This document shows positions 8,612 through 17,796 of a DNA stretch of 64,000 bases, in pieces. The translations under genes were made by a program, and so were the position numbers. Position 1 is the first letter of the stretch. Each line of letters begins with the position of its first letter. The notes beneath the pieces are model-generated. The model searched no databases and was not told where the DNA came from. It worked only from the letters and a program-made list of their open reading frames with translations. The stretch comes from Pseudonocardia sp. HH130629-09 (GTDB lineage: Bacteria; Actinomycetota; Actinomycetes; Mycobacteriales; Pseudonocardiaceae), in NCBI RefSeq assembly GCF_001294645.1, contig NZ_CP011868.1, positions 2,976,001 to 3,040,000 of the forward strand, read 5' to 3'.

Positions 8612-10283
8612 AGCGGCTCCTCACCGCCGGTGTCCTGTCCCTGGTGCTGCTCGCGGCGTGCGGTGCCGGGGCCACCCCCACCGCCGCGGTCGCCACCGAC
8701 ACCCGGTCCGTCACGCACGCGGAGAACGACCGCGTCCCCGAGGGGGCCCGCTGGACCCAGCACTACTTCCCGACCTCCGACGGCGTCGAGCTCCACGCGG
8801 ACGTCCTGCTGCCCGAGGACCTCCCCCGGACGGGAAGGTGCCCCTCGTCCTGTCCGCGGGGACCTACTTCGGTCACTCCGGCCAGCTGAGCGTCGAGGGC
8901 TTCGCGCACACCGGCCCGTCCGCCCGGTTCGACGACCTGATCACCGAGGGCCGCCTGCTCGAGCGCGGATACGGCCTGGGGATGGTGGACCTGCGCGGCT
9001 TCGGCGGCTCCACCGGCTGCACCGAGGCGATCGGCGGGAACACCGACCGCACCGACGTCCGGGCGGCACTCGACTGGGCCGCCGCGCAGCCCTTCTCCAC
9101 GGGCTCGGTGGGCATGTACGGCAAGTCGATGGACGGCATCACCGCGCTCGTCGGGAACAACCTGGACCATCCGGCGCTCAAGGCCGTGATCGCACAGGAG
9201 CCCATCTGGGACATCCAGCGCAACATGCGCTCCGGCGGCGTCCCGCGCTCCACGACGGTCTCCGTACCCGGCATCTACAACCAGCTCGCCACCCAGCCCC
9301 AGATGCCCGACGACGACCCCCGCTACCTCGGCAACGCAGCCTGGGACTCGCCCGCGGGGCCGCACCCGGAGTGCACGATCCTCAACACGGCGTCCTACAT
9401 GGACCCGAACCCGACGTCCGAGACCTGGCGCATCCGGAACCTGGCCGAGCACGCGAAGGGCACCGACACACCGCTGTTCGTGACCCAGGGCTTCCTGGAG
9501 TGGAACACCGACGCCGAGGGCATGCAGGAGTTCCTCGCGAACCACCAGGGTCCACAGCGCGCGTGGCTCGGGCAGTGGGACCACAAGCGCGGGGGCGAGC
9601 GCACCGCCGACGGCCGACTGGAGCTGGGCCGCGAGGGCTGGTTCGACGAGGTGTTCTCCTTCTACGACCAGTACCTCAAGGGCGTCGCACCGACGACCGC
9701 GTACCCGAACGTGCTGGTCGAGGACAGCACCGGCGCCTGGCGGGCCGAGACGAGCTGGCCGCGGGCCGACCGCACCGGATCCGTGCCCGTGAAGGGCGGG
9801 TCGTACACCGACGACGGTGCGACGTCGTCCTACGTCCAGCGGTCCGAGCCGGTGGCCCGGCCCACCCGGCTCACCAGCATCCCGCGGGTGTCGCTGACCA
9901 CCCGGGGCACCGGGAACGTCATGGTCCGCCTGCACGACCTCGCCCCCGACGGCAAGGCCGTCATGATCAACCAGCAGGTCTCCCTGCTCCAGCCCGGCGA
10001 GACGACGCTGGCGCTGCGGTCGACGGACTGGACGCTGCCCGCCGGGCACGCCCTCGCCGTCGAGATCGGGACGGTGCAGCCCGGCGCGCCGATGATCAAC
10101 GACTGGCTGCCGACCGTGTCGAACCAGCGGGTCACGGTGCTGGGCGGGCGGCTGGACCTGGCGCTCGACGACCCCTCCCGCGACACCCCGCAACCCGGGA
10201 CGCCCGCGCCCTGGACGGAGCTCCACCGGCTCACCCAGACGTCCACCCCCGCGGCCGGCGCCCCGACCTTCCGACTCCCCTGA
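8608..10283 (+). pseudogene. Lipoprotein S15/CocE-type hydrolase, one frameshift
   Basis: GTG 8608 begins a lipoprotein signal: basic KR, a hydrophobic core, and the lipobox LLAACG, with Cys as the lipidated residue. Then HYFPTSDGVELHADVLLPEDLP. At 8823-8827 a run of five C needs a sixth to continue into DGKVPLVLSAGTYFGHSGQL. The alpha/beta-hydrolase part follows with a GKSMDG nucleophile elbow (Ser) and GQWDHKRGG (likely His). The C-terminal jelly-roll region contains VMVRLHDLAPDGK and LPAGHALAVEIGT. Family members cleave X-Pro dipeptides or esters such as cocaine. It would act outside the membrane. The homopolymer indel may be a sequencing error, in which case the gene is intact. Confidence 0.8.
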
Positions 10284-10288
10284 GGTCC

Positions 10289-10319
10289 TTGACCGTGCCG
10301 CGACGGCACAGGTTCTACT
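10289..10319 (+). promoter_or_regulatory. MerR-type promoter upstream of S9 peptidase
   Basis: -35 TTGACC (10289-10294), a 19-bp spacer, and -10 TCTACT (10314-10319). The spacer holds the perfect dyad GTGCCG-CGA-CGGCAC (10295-10309). A 19-bp spacer with a central dyad is the signature of promoters activated by MerR-family regulators. The same layout occurs at 13019 and 18769. Confidence 0.75.
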
Positions 10320-10351
10320 GGAGACACCGCCCGAAGAGAGGAGCACACCCG

Positions 10352-12244
10352 GTGACCACCACCGAGCCCCGCCTGATCCCGCTCGAGGAGTTCTTCTCCG
10401 ACCCGGAGTTCTCCGGCGCGAGTCTCTCCCCCGACGGCACCCGGATCGCCTACCTCGCCCCGGCGGGCGGCAGGCGCAACGTCTGGGTCCGCGGGATCGA
10501 CGAGGAACACGCCGACGCGGTGTGCGTCACCCACGACACCCGCCGCGGCGTCGGCAGGTACCACTGGACCGACGACCCGCGCTGGCTGCTGTACGAGCAG
10601 GACACCGACGGCAACGAGGACTGGCACCTCCACCGCGTCGACCTCGAGGCGCCCGACGAGCCCGCCGTCGACCTCACCCCGCTGCCACCCGGGTCCCGAG
10701 TGGCGGGCGTCGATCCCCTGGAGGGCGTGCCCGGCAGCATCCTCGTGGTGATGAACCGGCGCCCGCTGTACTTCGACCACTTCCGGATCGACGTCGCGAC
10801 CGGCGAGACCACACTGCACCTGGAGCAGGCGGCTCCCGAGGAGACGGTCCTGCTGGACCGGGCGGGCACCCCGGCGTTCCTCTCCCGGCTGACCGACGGC
10901 GAGTGGCACTTCTCCGCCATCGACCCGGACGGGAGGCGGCGGCCGATCCACACCGCGGGCGGCGTCGAGCACCCGTTGGCCGTGGTCCCGCAGTACGTCA
11001 CGCCGGACGGGCAGGGTCTTCTCCTGGGGTCCTACGGCGACGGTGACGACCTGCAGCTGATCCGGCTCGACCACGCGACCGGCGAGCGGACCGTCGTCGC
11101 CGCCGTCGAGGGGCACGACCTGGACACCCTCGGGGCGCTCGACCCGCGGCTGCCCCCGATCCTGTTCACCCGGCGCGGCAGCGGCGAGGTGCTCGCCGCC
11201 CGCTTCGTGGGCGACCGCGGCCGGATCGAGGTGCTGGACCCGGAGTTCGCCGGGGTCTACGCGGAGCTGCAGAAGCTGTCCGACGGCGTGCTGGGCACAC
11301 TGTCCTCCGACGAGGCCGGGCGCCGCTGGATCGCCACCTTCGTCCACGACCGCGAACCGGCCGTGACCTGGCTCTACGACCACGAGACGGGCGAGAGCCG
11401 GGAGCTGTTCCGGCCCTACCCGCACCTCGACCCGGCCGACCTCGCCCCGATGCGGGCGGTCCACTTCCCGGCCCGCGACGGCCTGCCGCTGCACGGCTTC
11501 CTCACCCTGCCGGTCGGCAGGCAACCCGAGGCGCTGCCGCTGGTGGTGCTGGTCCACGGCGGCCCGGGGGCGCACGACACCTGGGGCTACGACCCGCAGG
11601 CCCAGTTCCTCGCCAACCGCGGGTACGCCGTGCTGCACGTCGAGTTCCGCGGCTCCACCGGCTACGGACGGCGCCACCTCACCGCGGCCGTCGGCGAGCT
11701 CGCGAGGGCGATGCACACCGACCTGATCGACGCCGCCGACTGGGCGGTGGCCGAGGGCATCGCCGACCCCGAGCGGATCGGCATCTACGGCGGGTCCTAC
11801 GGCGGCTACTCGGCGCTGGTCGCCGTGACCGTCACGCCGGACTACTTCGCGGCCTCGGTCGACTACGTGGGGATCTCCGACCTCGTCGAGTTCCTGCGGT
11901 CGGTCCCGGAGTTCGCGCGGTTCGGCCTGGTCAACAACTGGTACCGCTACGGAGGCGACCCGGACGTCCCCGAGCAGCACGCGGACCTGCTGGCCCGCTC
12001 GCCCATCACGATGGTCGACCGGATCCGGACGCCGCTGCTGGTCGCACAGGGCGCCAACGACGCCCGGGTGAAGCAGTCCGAGTCCGACAACATCGTCGCC
12101 TCCCTGCGCGAGCGCAGGGTCCCGGTCGAGTACCTGCTCGCCGAGGACGAGGGTCACGGCTTCGCGAACCCGGAGAACCAGCTGCGGCTCTACCGGGCCA
12201 TCGAGCGCCACTTCGCCGAGCACCTCGGCCGGCCCGACGCCTGA
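10352..12244 (+). CDS. S9-family peptidase (prolyl-oligopeptidase/acylaminoacyl-peptidase type)
   Basis: About 630 residues. The N-terminal half is a beta-propeller-like domain with repeated phrases such as DGTRIAYLAPAGGRRNVWVRGID and DPRWLLYEQDTDGNEDWHL. The C-terminal alpha/beta-hydrolase domain begins near LPLVVLVHGGPGAHDTWGYD and carries the catalytic triad: Ser in YGGSYGGYS, Asp in GANDARV and His in EGHGFANPEN. It hydrolyses short peptides, probably in the cytoplasm since no signal peptide is visible. GTG 10352 is preceded by GAGAGGAG. It has its own MerR-type promoter and a close paralogue at 13084. Confidence 0.92.
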   Translation: MTTTEPRLIPLEEFFSDPEFSGASLSPDGTRIAYLAPAGGRRNVWVRGIDEEHADAVCVTHDTRRGVGRYHWTDDPRWLLYEQDTDGNEDWHLHRVDLEAPDEPAVDLTPLPPGSRVAGVDPLEGVPGSILVVMNRRPLYFDHFRIDVATGETTLHLEQAAPEETVLLDRAGTPAFLSRLTDGEWHFSAIDPDGRRRPIHTAGGVEHPLAVVPQYVTPDGQGLLLGSYGDGDDLQLIRLDHATGERTVVAAVEGHDLDTLGALDPRLPPILFTRRGSGEVLAARFVGDRGRIEVLDPEFAGVYAELQKLSDGVLGTLSSDEAGRRWIATFVHDREPAVTWLYDHETGESRELFRPYPHLDPADLAPMRAVHFPARDGLPLHGFLTLPVGRQPEALPLVVLVHGGPGAHDTWGYDPQAQFLANRGYAVLHVEFRGSTGYGRRHLTAAVGELARAMHTDLIDAADWAVAEGIADPERIGIYGGSYGGYSALVAVTVTPDYFAASVDYVGISDLVEFLRSVPEFARFGLVNNWYRYGGDPDVPEQHADLLARSPITMVDRIRTPLLVAQGANDARVKQSESDNIVASLRERRVPVEYLLAEDEGHGFANPENQLRLYRAIERHFAEHLGRPDA

Positions 12245-12341
12245 ATCCTCGGCGGTGCGACAACAGGGCCACGACGATCGCACCGTCGATCGGCCACGGA
12301 TCCGGCCCACAGGAGCGACCGGGGCTGGCAAGGTGGCCGCC

Positions 12342-12908
12342 ATGGCGAACGCTGTCACGGTCGCGATGCTCGACGAGGACACCTGGCCCTCGTTCGCCGC
12401 GCTGGTCGAGGCGAACAACGGTGTCTGGGGCGGCTGCTGGTGCATGGGCTTCCACGTCAAGCTCGGAAAGGGTCGTGGTCCCCAGCAGAATCGGGACGAG
12501 AAGCGCGAGCTCGTGCGTTCGGGCACCACTCACAACGTGCTGGTCCTCGACGGCGACGCGTGTCGGGGCTGGTGCCAGTTCGGCAGCCCGGCCGAGTTGC
12601 CCGAGATCAAGAGCCGGCGGCGGTACGACAAGGAGCTGACGCGACTGCCCGACTGGCGCATCACCTGCTTCTTCACCGGGAAGGGGCTGCGCAAGGGCGG
12701 AGTCGCCGACACCGCGCTCGGCGGTGCGCTGGCCGAGATCGACCGCCTCGGCGGCGGGATCGTGGAGGGGTACCCGGAGGAGACGGACGACCGCACGGTG
12801 TCGGGCTCGTATCTGCACACCGGACCGATGGCCGTGTTCGAGAAGCACGGATTCACCCGCACCCGGCCGATCTCCCCACACCGCTGGGTGGTGACCCGCA
12901 CCGTCTGA
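12342..12908 (+). CDS. GNAT-like N-acetyltransferase
   Basis: 188 residues. Cys- and Trp-rich start (WGGCWCMGFH), then VLDGDACRGWCQFGSPAELP, WRITCFFTGKGLRKGGVADTALGGAL and a C-terminal FEKHGFTRTRPI. The order of strand, acetyl-CoA-binding turn (KGLRKGGVA) and the final GF(T/E) motif is typical of actinobacterial GNAT acetyltransferases. The substrate is unknown. I chose ATG 12342, after AAGGTGG, over the open extension to 12255. It lies between the two S9 peptidase genes and is co-directional with them. Confidence 0.8.
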   Translation: MANAVTVAMLDEDTWPSFAALVEANNGVWGGCWCMGFHVKLGKGRGPQQNRDEKRELVRSGTTHNVLVLDGDACRGWCQFGSPAELPEIKSRRRYDKELTRLPDWRITCFFTGKGLRKGGVADTALGGALAEIDRLGGGIVEGYPEETDDRTVSGSYLHTGPMAVFEKHGFTRTRPISPHRWVVTRTV

Positions 12909-12916
12909 CGCGGGGT

Positions 12917-13012
12917 TCACACCCCGACTGCCGTCGCGGTGCGGCGCCACAGCGGCCCGCGCGACGTGGCGAGGAAGGCGGCCGGTTGCCTCCAGGCGTC
13001 GTGCGGCCCTCG
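12917..13012 (-). pseudogene. Fossil of a FAD-monooxygenase C-terminus
   Basis: On the minus strand one frame reads RGPHDAWRQPAAFLATSRG, then PLWRR and a stop at 12917-12919. This matches the end of the monooxygenase remnant at 54.2-54.5 kb (ARGPHDAWRELAAFLAASWG, PLWRR) at both protein and DNA level. About 30 codons survive. It shows that a second copy of that monooxygenase once lay here. Confidence 0.7.
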
Positions 13013-13018
13013 GGCCTC

Positions 13019-13049
13019 TTGACTCGGACGCGGCGGCACAGATTCGAAT
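13019..13049 (+). promoter_or_regulatory. MerR-type promoter upstream of second S9 peptidase
   Basis: TTGACT (13019-13024), a 19-bp spacer, and TCGAAT (13044-13049). The spacer's right half CGGCGGCACAG matches that of the promoter at 10289 (CGACGGCACAG); its left dyad arm is degenerate. The conserved spacing and half-site suggest the same regulator. Confidence 0.65.
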
Positions 13050-13083
13050 CCAGGACGTCCGTATCACGACACCGGAGATCGCC

Positions 13084-15012
13084 ATGACCGCTATCGCACC
13101 ACCCGACCCGATCACCGTCGAGGCGTTCTTCGCCCCGCCCACCCGCATCGACGCCCGGATCTCACCCGACGGCACGACCGTCGCCTATCTCGGCCCGTGG
13201 CGGGACCGCCTCAACGTGTTCGTCCGCGACCTGGACAGCGACTGGCCCGACGCCGACTCCCCGGACGACCTGGCCACCCGCCGGCTCACCTCCGACGACC
13301 ACCGCAGCATCGACACGTTCTTCTGGAGCCCCGACTCGCGCTATCTGCTCCATCTCCAGGACGCCGACGGCGACGAGAACCACCACCTGATGCGCGTCGA
13401 CCCTGCCCGGCCGGACGAGCCCGCGGTGGACCTCACCCCCGCCCCCGGTGCGCGCGTGCTGGGCAGCCAGTTCTGCGCCGACCGGCCCACCTCGGTCTTC
13501 GTCCAGCTCAATCCCCGCCGCCCGGACCTGATCGACCTGATCGAGATCGACCTGGTGACCGGCCTGTCGACCCCGGTCGCCGAGAGCACCGGCGACACCA
13601 TCGCCTGGCTGCGCACACCGAGCGGGCGCGTTCTCGGCATCGGCATCGCCGAGGACGGCACCCAGCTGCTCTCGGAACACGCCGAGGACGGGATCCGGGC
13701 GATCGGCCGGTTCTCCGGCCTCGACCACCCCTTCGGCCTCCTGCCGTGCGTGCCGACCCCGGACGGCTCGGGGCTGTGGATCGGCTCGCCCCGCGGCTCC
13801 GACCGCACCCGGCTGGTGCGGCTCGACCTCGACACCGGGGAGGAGATCGGGGTGGACAGCCATCCGGTGTTCGACCTCGACGCCCAGCGCCCCGCCGTCG
13901 ACCCCCGGTTCGCGCCGCCGCTGATCGTGCACCCGGTGACCGGGGCGCTCCTCGGCGCCCGTTACCTCGGTGAACGCCAGGTGATCCACGCCCTCGACCC
14001 GCACTTCGCCGAGGTACTCCCCCGGCTGGCCGAGCTGTCGGACGGCGATCTCGCCCACGCGTCCTGCGACGACACCGCCCGGCGCTGGGTGGTGGACTTC
14101 ACCCACGACCGCGACCACCGCGTCACCTGGTCCTACGACCACGACACCGGCACCGCGCGGAGGTTGTTCCGCCCACACGCACATCTCGACCCCGACCGCC
14201 TGGCCCCGGTCATCCCGGTCACCGTCCGGTCCCGCGACGGCCTGGACCTCCCCTGTCATCTGACCCTGCCGGTCGGGGTCGAGCCCCGTGACCTGCCGAC
14301 CGTGGTCCTGTTGCACGGCGGCCCCTGGTACCGGGACAGCTGGGGTTACGACCCCGAGGTCCAGCTGCTGGCCAACCGCGGCTACGCCGTGCTGCAGGTG
14401 AACTTCCGCGGCTCCACCGGCTACGGCAAGGCCTTCACCCAGGCCGCGATCGGCGAGTTCGCCGGCCGCATGCACGACGACGTCATCGACGCCCTGGACT
14501 GGGCGATCGCGCAGGGGTACACCGACCGCGACCGGGTCGCGATCTTCGGCAGCTCCTACGGCGGCTACGCCGCCCTCGTCGGGGCAGCGTTCACCCCGGG
14601 CCGCTTCGCCGCCGCGATCAGCTACACCGGCATGTCCGATCTCGTCGATCTCACCCAGCGGGTCGTGCCGGTCGCACGCAAGGCCGTCGTGAACAGCTAC
14701 GGCCGCTACATCGGAGACCCCGGCGACCCGGCCCAGGCCGCCGACATGCTAGCCCGCTCCCCCATCAGCCGGGTCGACGACATCACCGCGCCGGTTCTGC
14801 TGATCCACGGCGCCAACGACGTCCGGGTGCACCGCAGCAACTCCGACCGCATCGCCGAGGCGTTGCGCGCCCGCGGCGCCGAGGTCGAGTACCTGCTCAA
14901 CGAGCGCGAGGGCCACTGGTTCGTCAACCCCGACAGCAACATCGAGCTCTACCGCACCCTGGAGCGATTCCTGGCCCGCCACCTCGGCGGACGGGTCCCG
15001 GACGAGGGCTGA
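13084..15012 (+). CDS. S9-family peptidase, paralogue of the 10352 gene
   Basis: 642 residues with the same architecture as the upstream S9 peptidase: a propeller-like N-terminal domain ([45 protein letters not shown]) and an alpha/beta-hydrolase domain starting near [21 protein letters not shown]. The triad is Ser in FGSSYGGYA, Asp in HGANDVRVH and His in [11 protein letters not shown]. No signal peptide is visible. ATG 13084 follows GGAGATCGCC. The two S9 genes probably arose by duplication and kept related promoters. Confidence 0.92.
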   Translation: MTAIAPPDPITVEAFFAPPTRIDARISPDGTTVAYLGPWRDRLNVFVRDLDSDWPDADSPDDLATRRLTSDDHRSIDTFFWSPDSRYLLHLQDADGDENHHLMRVDPARPDEPAVDLTPAPGARVLGSQFCADRPTSVFVQLNPRRPDLIDLIEIDLVTGLSTPVAESTGDTIAWLRTPSGRVLGIGIAEDGTQLLSEHAEDGIRAIGRFSGLDHPFGLLPCVPTPDGSGLWIGSPRGSDRTRLVRLDLDTGEEIGVDSHPVFDLDAQRPAVDPRFAPPLIVHPVTGALLGARYLGERQVIHALDPHFAEVLPRLAELSDGDLAHASCDDTARRWVVDFTHDRDHRVTWSYDHDTGTARRLFRPHAHLDPDRLAPVIPVTVRSRDGLDLPCHLTLPVGVEPRDLPTVVLLHGGPWYRDSWGYDPEVQLLANRGYAVLQVNFRGSTGYGKAFTQAAIGEFAGRMHDDVIDALDWAIAQGYTDRDRVAIFGSSYGGYAALVGAAFTPGRFAAAISYTGMSDLVDLTQRVVPVARKAVVNSYGRYIGDPGDPAQAADMLARSPISRVDDITAPVLLIHGANDVRVHRSNSDRIAEALRARGAEVEYLLNEREGHWFVNPDSNIELYRTLERFLARHLGGRVPDEG

Positions 15013-15085
15013 TCGGGCTCGCCACATCTCACACCGGCTCGACCTCACGGTGCCGACCGCCTCCCTCGGCGGACGGCCGACGATC

Positions 15086-15583
15086 TCACCGCGCGCGGAG
15101 GGAGCTGTCGTCACGCACGGCCGCCTCCACCGCCGACCCGATCCGGGACAACGCCGCCAGGTCGTGGGAGTCGATACGGTCGAGCAGGTACTCACGGACC
15201 GCGGCGACGTGCCCCGGCGCGGCCGCCACCACCGCCCGGTGCCCCGCGTCGGTCAGCGCGGCGGTGGTGCGCCGCCCGGCCCCGGGGAGTCGGGCCCGGG
15301 TGAGCAGGCCCCGCTTCTCCAGCCGCCCGACGACATGGGACAGCCGCGACAGCGACGCCGCGGTCCGTGTGGCCAGCTCGCTCATCTGCAAGGTGCGCTC
15401 GGGCTGCTCGGACAGCACCGAGAGCACCATGTACTCGAAGAACGTCAGGTCGGACTCACGTCGCATCCGGGCGTCCAACGCCGCAGGCAAGCTGATCATG
15501 ATCGCCGAGTTGGCCAGCCAGGCCTGCATCTCGTCGGGAGCCAGCCATCTCGGGTCGCCGTCCCGTCCCTCCCGGTCAGCCAT
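15086..15583 (-). CDS. MarR-family transcriptional regulator
   Basis: 165 residues. The winged HTH is at about 60-115: TLQMSELATRTAASLSRLSHVVGRLEKRGLLTRARLPGAGRRTTAALT. It is divergent from the aldo-keto reductase, with two matching palindromes between them. A decayed second copy of this gene (about 38 codons from FFEYMVLSVLSE) survives at 46036-46149. A role as repressor of the reductase is inferred from the layout. Confidence 0.9.
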   Translation of the reverse strand: MADREGRDGDPRWLAPDEMQAWLANSAIMISLPAALDARMRRESDLTFFEYMVLSVLSEQPERTLQMSELATRTAASLSRLSHVVGRLEKRGLLTRARLPGAGRRTTAALTDAGHRAVVAAAPGHVAAVREYLLDRIDSHDLAALSRIGSAVEAAVRDDSSLRAR

Positions 15584-15603
15584 GTCCCCATTCTAGATTC
15601 TTG

Positions 15604-15644
15604 TTGACGCTTCAAGTCCAGGCGAGTACATGTTGAAGCATCAA
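15604..15644. promoter_or_regulatory. Twin TTGA-N4-TCAA palindromes, probable MarR operator
   Basis: TTGACGCTTCAA (15604-15615) and TTGAAGCATCAA (15633-15644) are 12-bp palindromes of the same form, both followed by G, with centres 29 bp apart. They lie between the MarR gene and the aldo-keto reductase start at 15670. Dual-site binding by the adjacent MarR is likely. Confidence 0.7.
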
Positions 15645-15669
15645 GTTCACTCGTCGGAAGGATCCGCGC

Positions 15670-16641
15670 ATGCCACGCGCACTGCTGGGAGGACTCGAGG
15701 TCTCCCTCATCGGCCTCGGGGTGATGGGGATGTCGGCGTTCTACACGGGGGCGGGCCGCGACGACGCGGCAGCGGTCCGCACCGTCCACCACGCGCTCGA
15801 CCTCGGGGTCACCCACCTGGACACGGCCGAGGCCTACGGGCCGTTCGTCAACGAGGAGCTGCTGGGGCGGGCCGTGCGCGGCCGCCGGGACGAGGTCGTG
15901 CTGGCGACCAAGTTCGGCCTGGTGCCGCACACCGGACGCCCCGTTCCGGACGGCAGCCCGGCCGGAGTCGCCGCCGCCGTCGAGGGGTCGTTGCGGCGGC
16001 TGGGTACCGACCACATCGACCTCTACTACCAGCACCGGGTCGACCCCCGAGTCCCCATCGAGGACACCGTCGGCGCACTGGCCGAGCTGGTCGAGGCGGG
16101 CACGGTGCGCCACATCGGGCTCTCGGAGGCGAGCGCGGCGACGATCCGCCGGGCGCACGCCGTACACCCGCTGGCGGCGGTCCAGACCGAGTACTCGCTG
16201 TGGACCCGCGACGTCGAGACCGATGTCCTGCCCACCCTGCGGGCGCTCGGGATCGGACTGGTCCCCTACGCCCCGCTCGGGCACGGCTTCCTGACCGGGA
16301 CCGTCCGCTCGCTCGACGGTCTCGACGCCGGCGACTGGCGCAGGAGCAACCCTCGCTTCGCGGGCGGGAACCTCGTCCGCAACCTGCACATCGCAGACGA
16401 GGTGCGCGACATCGCCGACGAGCTCGGCGCCACGCCCGCCCAGGTCGCGCTGGCCTGGCTGCTGGGCCGGGGCGACGACATCGCCCCCATCCCGGGCACC
16501 ACCCGCATCGAGCGCGTCACGGAGAACGCTGCCGCCGTCGACGTCCGGCTCTCCGCGGTGCAGACCGCGCGGCTGGACGCACTGCGCCCCGCCGTCGGTG
16601 AGCGCCACATCGAACCGGACATGGTGACCATCGACCGCTGA
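15670..16641 (+). CDS. Aldo/keto reductase
   Basis: 323 residues forming an (alpha/beta)8 NADPH-dependent reductase. The catalytic tetrad is visible: Asp in [10 protein letters not shown], Tyr in the same motif, Lys in LATKFGL, and His in YYQHRVD. The nucleotide-binding end reads [16 protein letters not shown]. It resembles the AKR12/13-type actinobacterial enzymes (YghZ/aldehyde-ketone reductases). ATG 15670 follows GGAAGGATCCGC. Regulation by the divergent MarR is probable. Confidence 0.92.
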   Translation: MPRALLGGLEVSLIGLGVMGMSAFYTGAGRDDAAAVRTVHHALDLGVTHLDTAEAYGPFVNEELLGRAVRGRRDEVVLATKFGLVPHTGRPVPDGSPAGVAAAVEGSLRRLGTDHIDLYYQHRVDPRVPIEDTVGALAELVEAGTVRHIGLSEASAATIRRAHAVHPLAAVQTEYSLWTRDVETDVLPTLRALGIGLVPYAPLGHGFLTGTVRSLDGLDAGDWRRSNPRFAGGNLVRNLHIADEVRDIADELGATPAQVALAWLLGRGDDIAPIPGTTRIERVTENAAAVDVRLSAVQTARLDALRPAVGERHIEPDMVTIDR

Positions 16642-16809
16642 GCGGCCGGCCACCCACGTGGCCGACCGTCGGTCCGGAGGACAACGGATACGCTCCCCGA
16701 TCCGCTCGGGACGCGACGCCGCTAGGAAGGAAACGGGGCTGTGCGCGACGCGAGGACCGAGGCGTCGACGACTCGGTCCTCGCCACTACGACAGCCGAGG
16801 AGCGGCGCA

Positions 16810-17721
16810 GTGCGGATCGGATTCGTTCTTCCCCAGTTCGGACGAGGGGCAGCGCAGATCGACCAGGTCATGAGGTTCGCGGCGAGCGCCGAGGAGCACG
16901 GGGCGGAGAGCCTGTGGGTCGGTGACCGGCTGCTCGCCCCCGTGAGTCCCACGGTCAACCTCGGCAACCTCGACCACATACCGGCCATCATGCGCGCGAG
17001 CCACGACCCGCTGACCCTCCTGGGCGTGGCGGCCGCGGTCACCACGCGCGTCCTGCTGGGCACCAGCACCATCAACGCACCGTGGTACCCGCCGCCCCTG
17101 CTGGCCCGGCAGGCGTTGACCCTCGACCAGGTCAGCGGCGGGCGGCTCGTGCTCGGGCTGGGCGTCGGGTGGAGTCCCGACGAGTACGCCGCGGTGGGTG
17201 TCCCCTGGGAGGAGCGTGGGGCACGGCTGGACGAGTGCCTCGACGTCCTGGCCGCCTGGTGGCACGACGACCCGGTGGAACACGCGGGGCGCACCGGGAC
17301 CATCATGCCGTCGTACGTGCAGGTCAAACCGCACGGCATCCCGATCTACCTGGGCGGGTGGGGACGGCGTCCGATGCAGCGGGCGGCCGAGCGTGCCGAC
17401 GGCTTCCTGCCGGTCCTGCTGCCGGACACGGTCGATCAGCTCGATGCGGTGGTCAACCGGCCGTGGCAGCGGCTGCGGGATGCCGCGGTGGCCGCGGGCC
17501 GCCCGGCCGACGCCATCGGCGCTGCGCTGCGCTACAACGTGGCGGCCGACGACGACCCCGCCCACATCGGCGGGGTGCTGCGCCGGGTGACCGCCGAGAC
17601 CGACGTCGCGGACGTCTTCGTCGACTTCATGGAGAAGGACCCGGTGGGCGACGAGGCCGTGGATCTCGCCGCGCGGGTCCTCGACGCCGCCCGTGACGGG
17701 TCCCGTCACGGCCGACGCTGA
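16810..17721 (+). CDS. LLM-class (F420-type) oxidoreductase
   Basis: 303 residues in the luciferase-like TIM-barrel fold: VRIGFVLPQFG at the start, ESLWVGDRLLAP, VLLGTSTINAPWYPPPLLARQALTLDQVSGGRLVLGLGVGWSPDEYAAVGV (the classic LLM signature), and IPIYLGGWGRRPMQRAAERADGFLP. Such enzymes use F420 or FMN in redox of small molecules. I chose GTG 16810 because GAGGAG lies 7 nt upstream and the first beta strand starts there. It is co-directional with the aldo-keto reductase and the MDR gene. Confidence 0.9.
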   Translation: MRIGFVLPQFGRGAAQIDQVMRFAASAEEHGAESLWVGDRLLAPVSPTVNLGNLDHIPAIMRASHDPLTLLGVAAAVTTRVLLGTSTINAPWYPPPLLARQALTLDQVSGGRLVLGLGVGWSPDEYAAVGVPWEERGARLDECLDVLAAWWHDDPVEHAGRTGTIMPSYVQVKPHGIPIYLGGWGRRPMQRAAERADGFLPVLLPDTVDQLDAVVNRPWQRLRDAAVAAGRPADAIGAALRYNVAADDDPAHIGGVLRRVTAETDVADVFVDFMEKDPVGDEAVDLAARVLDAARDGSRHGRR

Positions 17722-17796
17722 CCGACCACGGCCACCCGCTGCGCTTCGGCACGTTCGTGCCCGGGCATCGCAGCACTACCAGGGAGCACAGCAGTC

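Noticed and set aside
10283..12244. Fusion of lipoprotein hydrolase and S9 peptidase suggested by a continuous open frame from 8630
   Set aside because: The upstream part of that frame is out of register with the hydrolase. A clear ribosome-binding site, GTG start and own promoter mark the S9 gene as separate.
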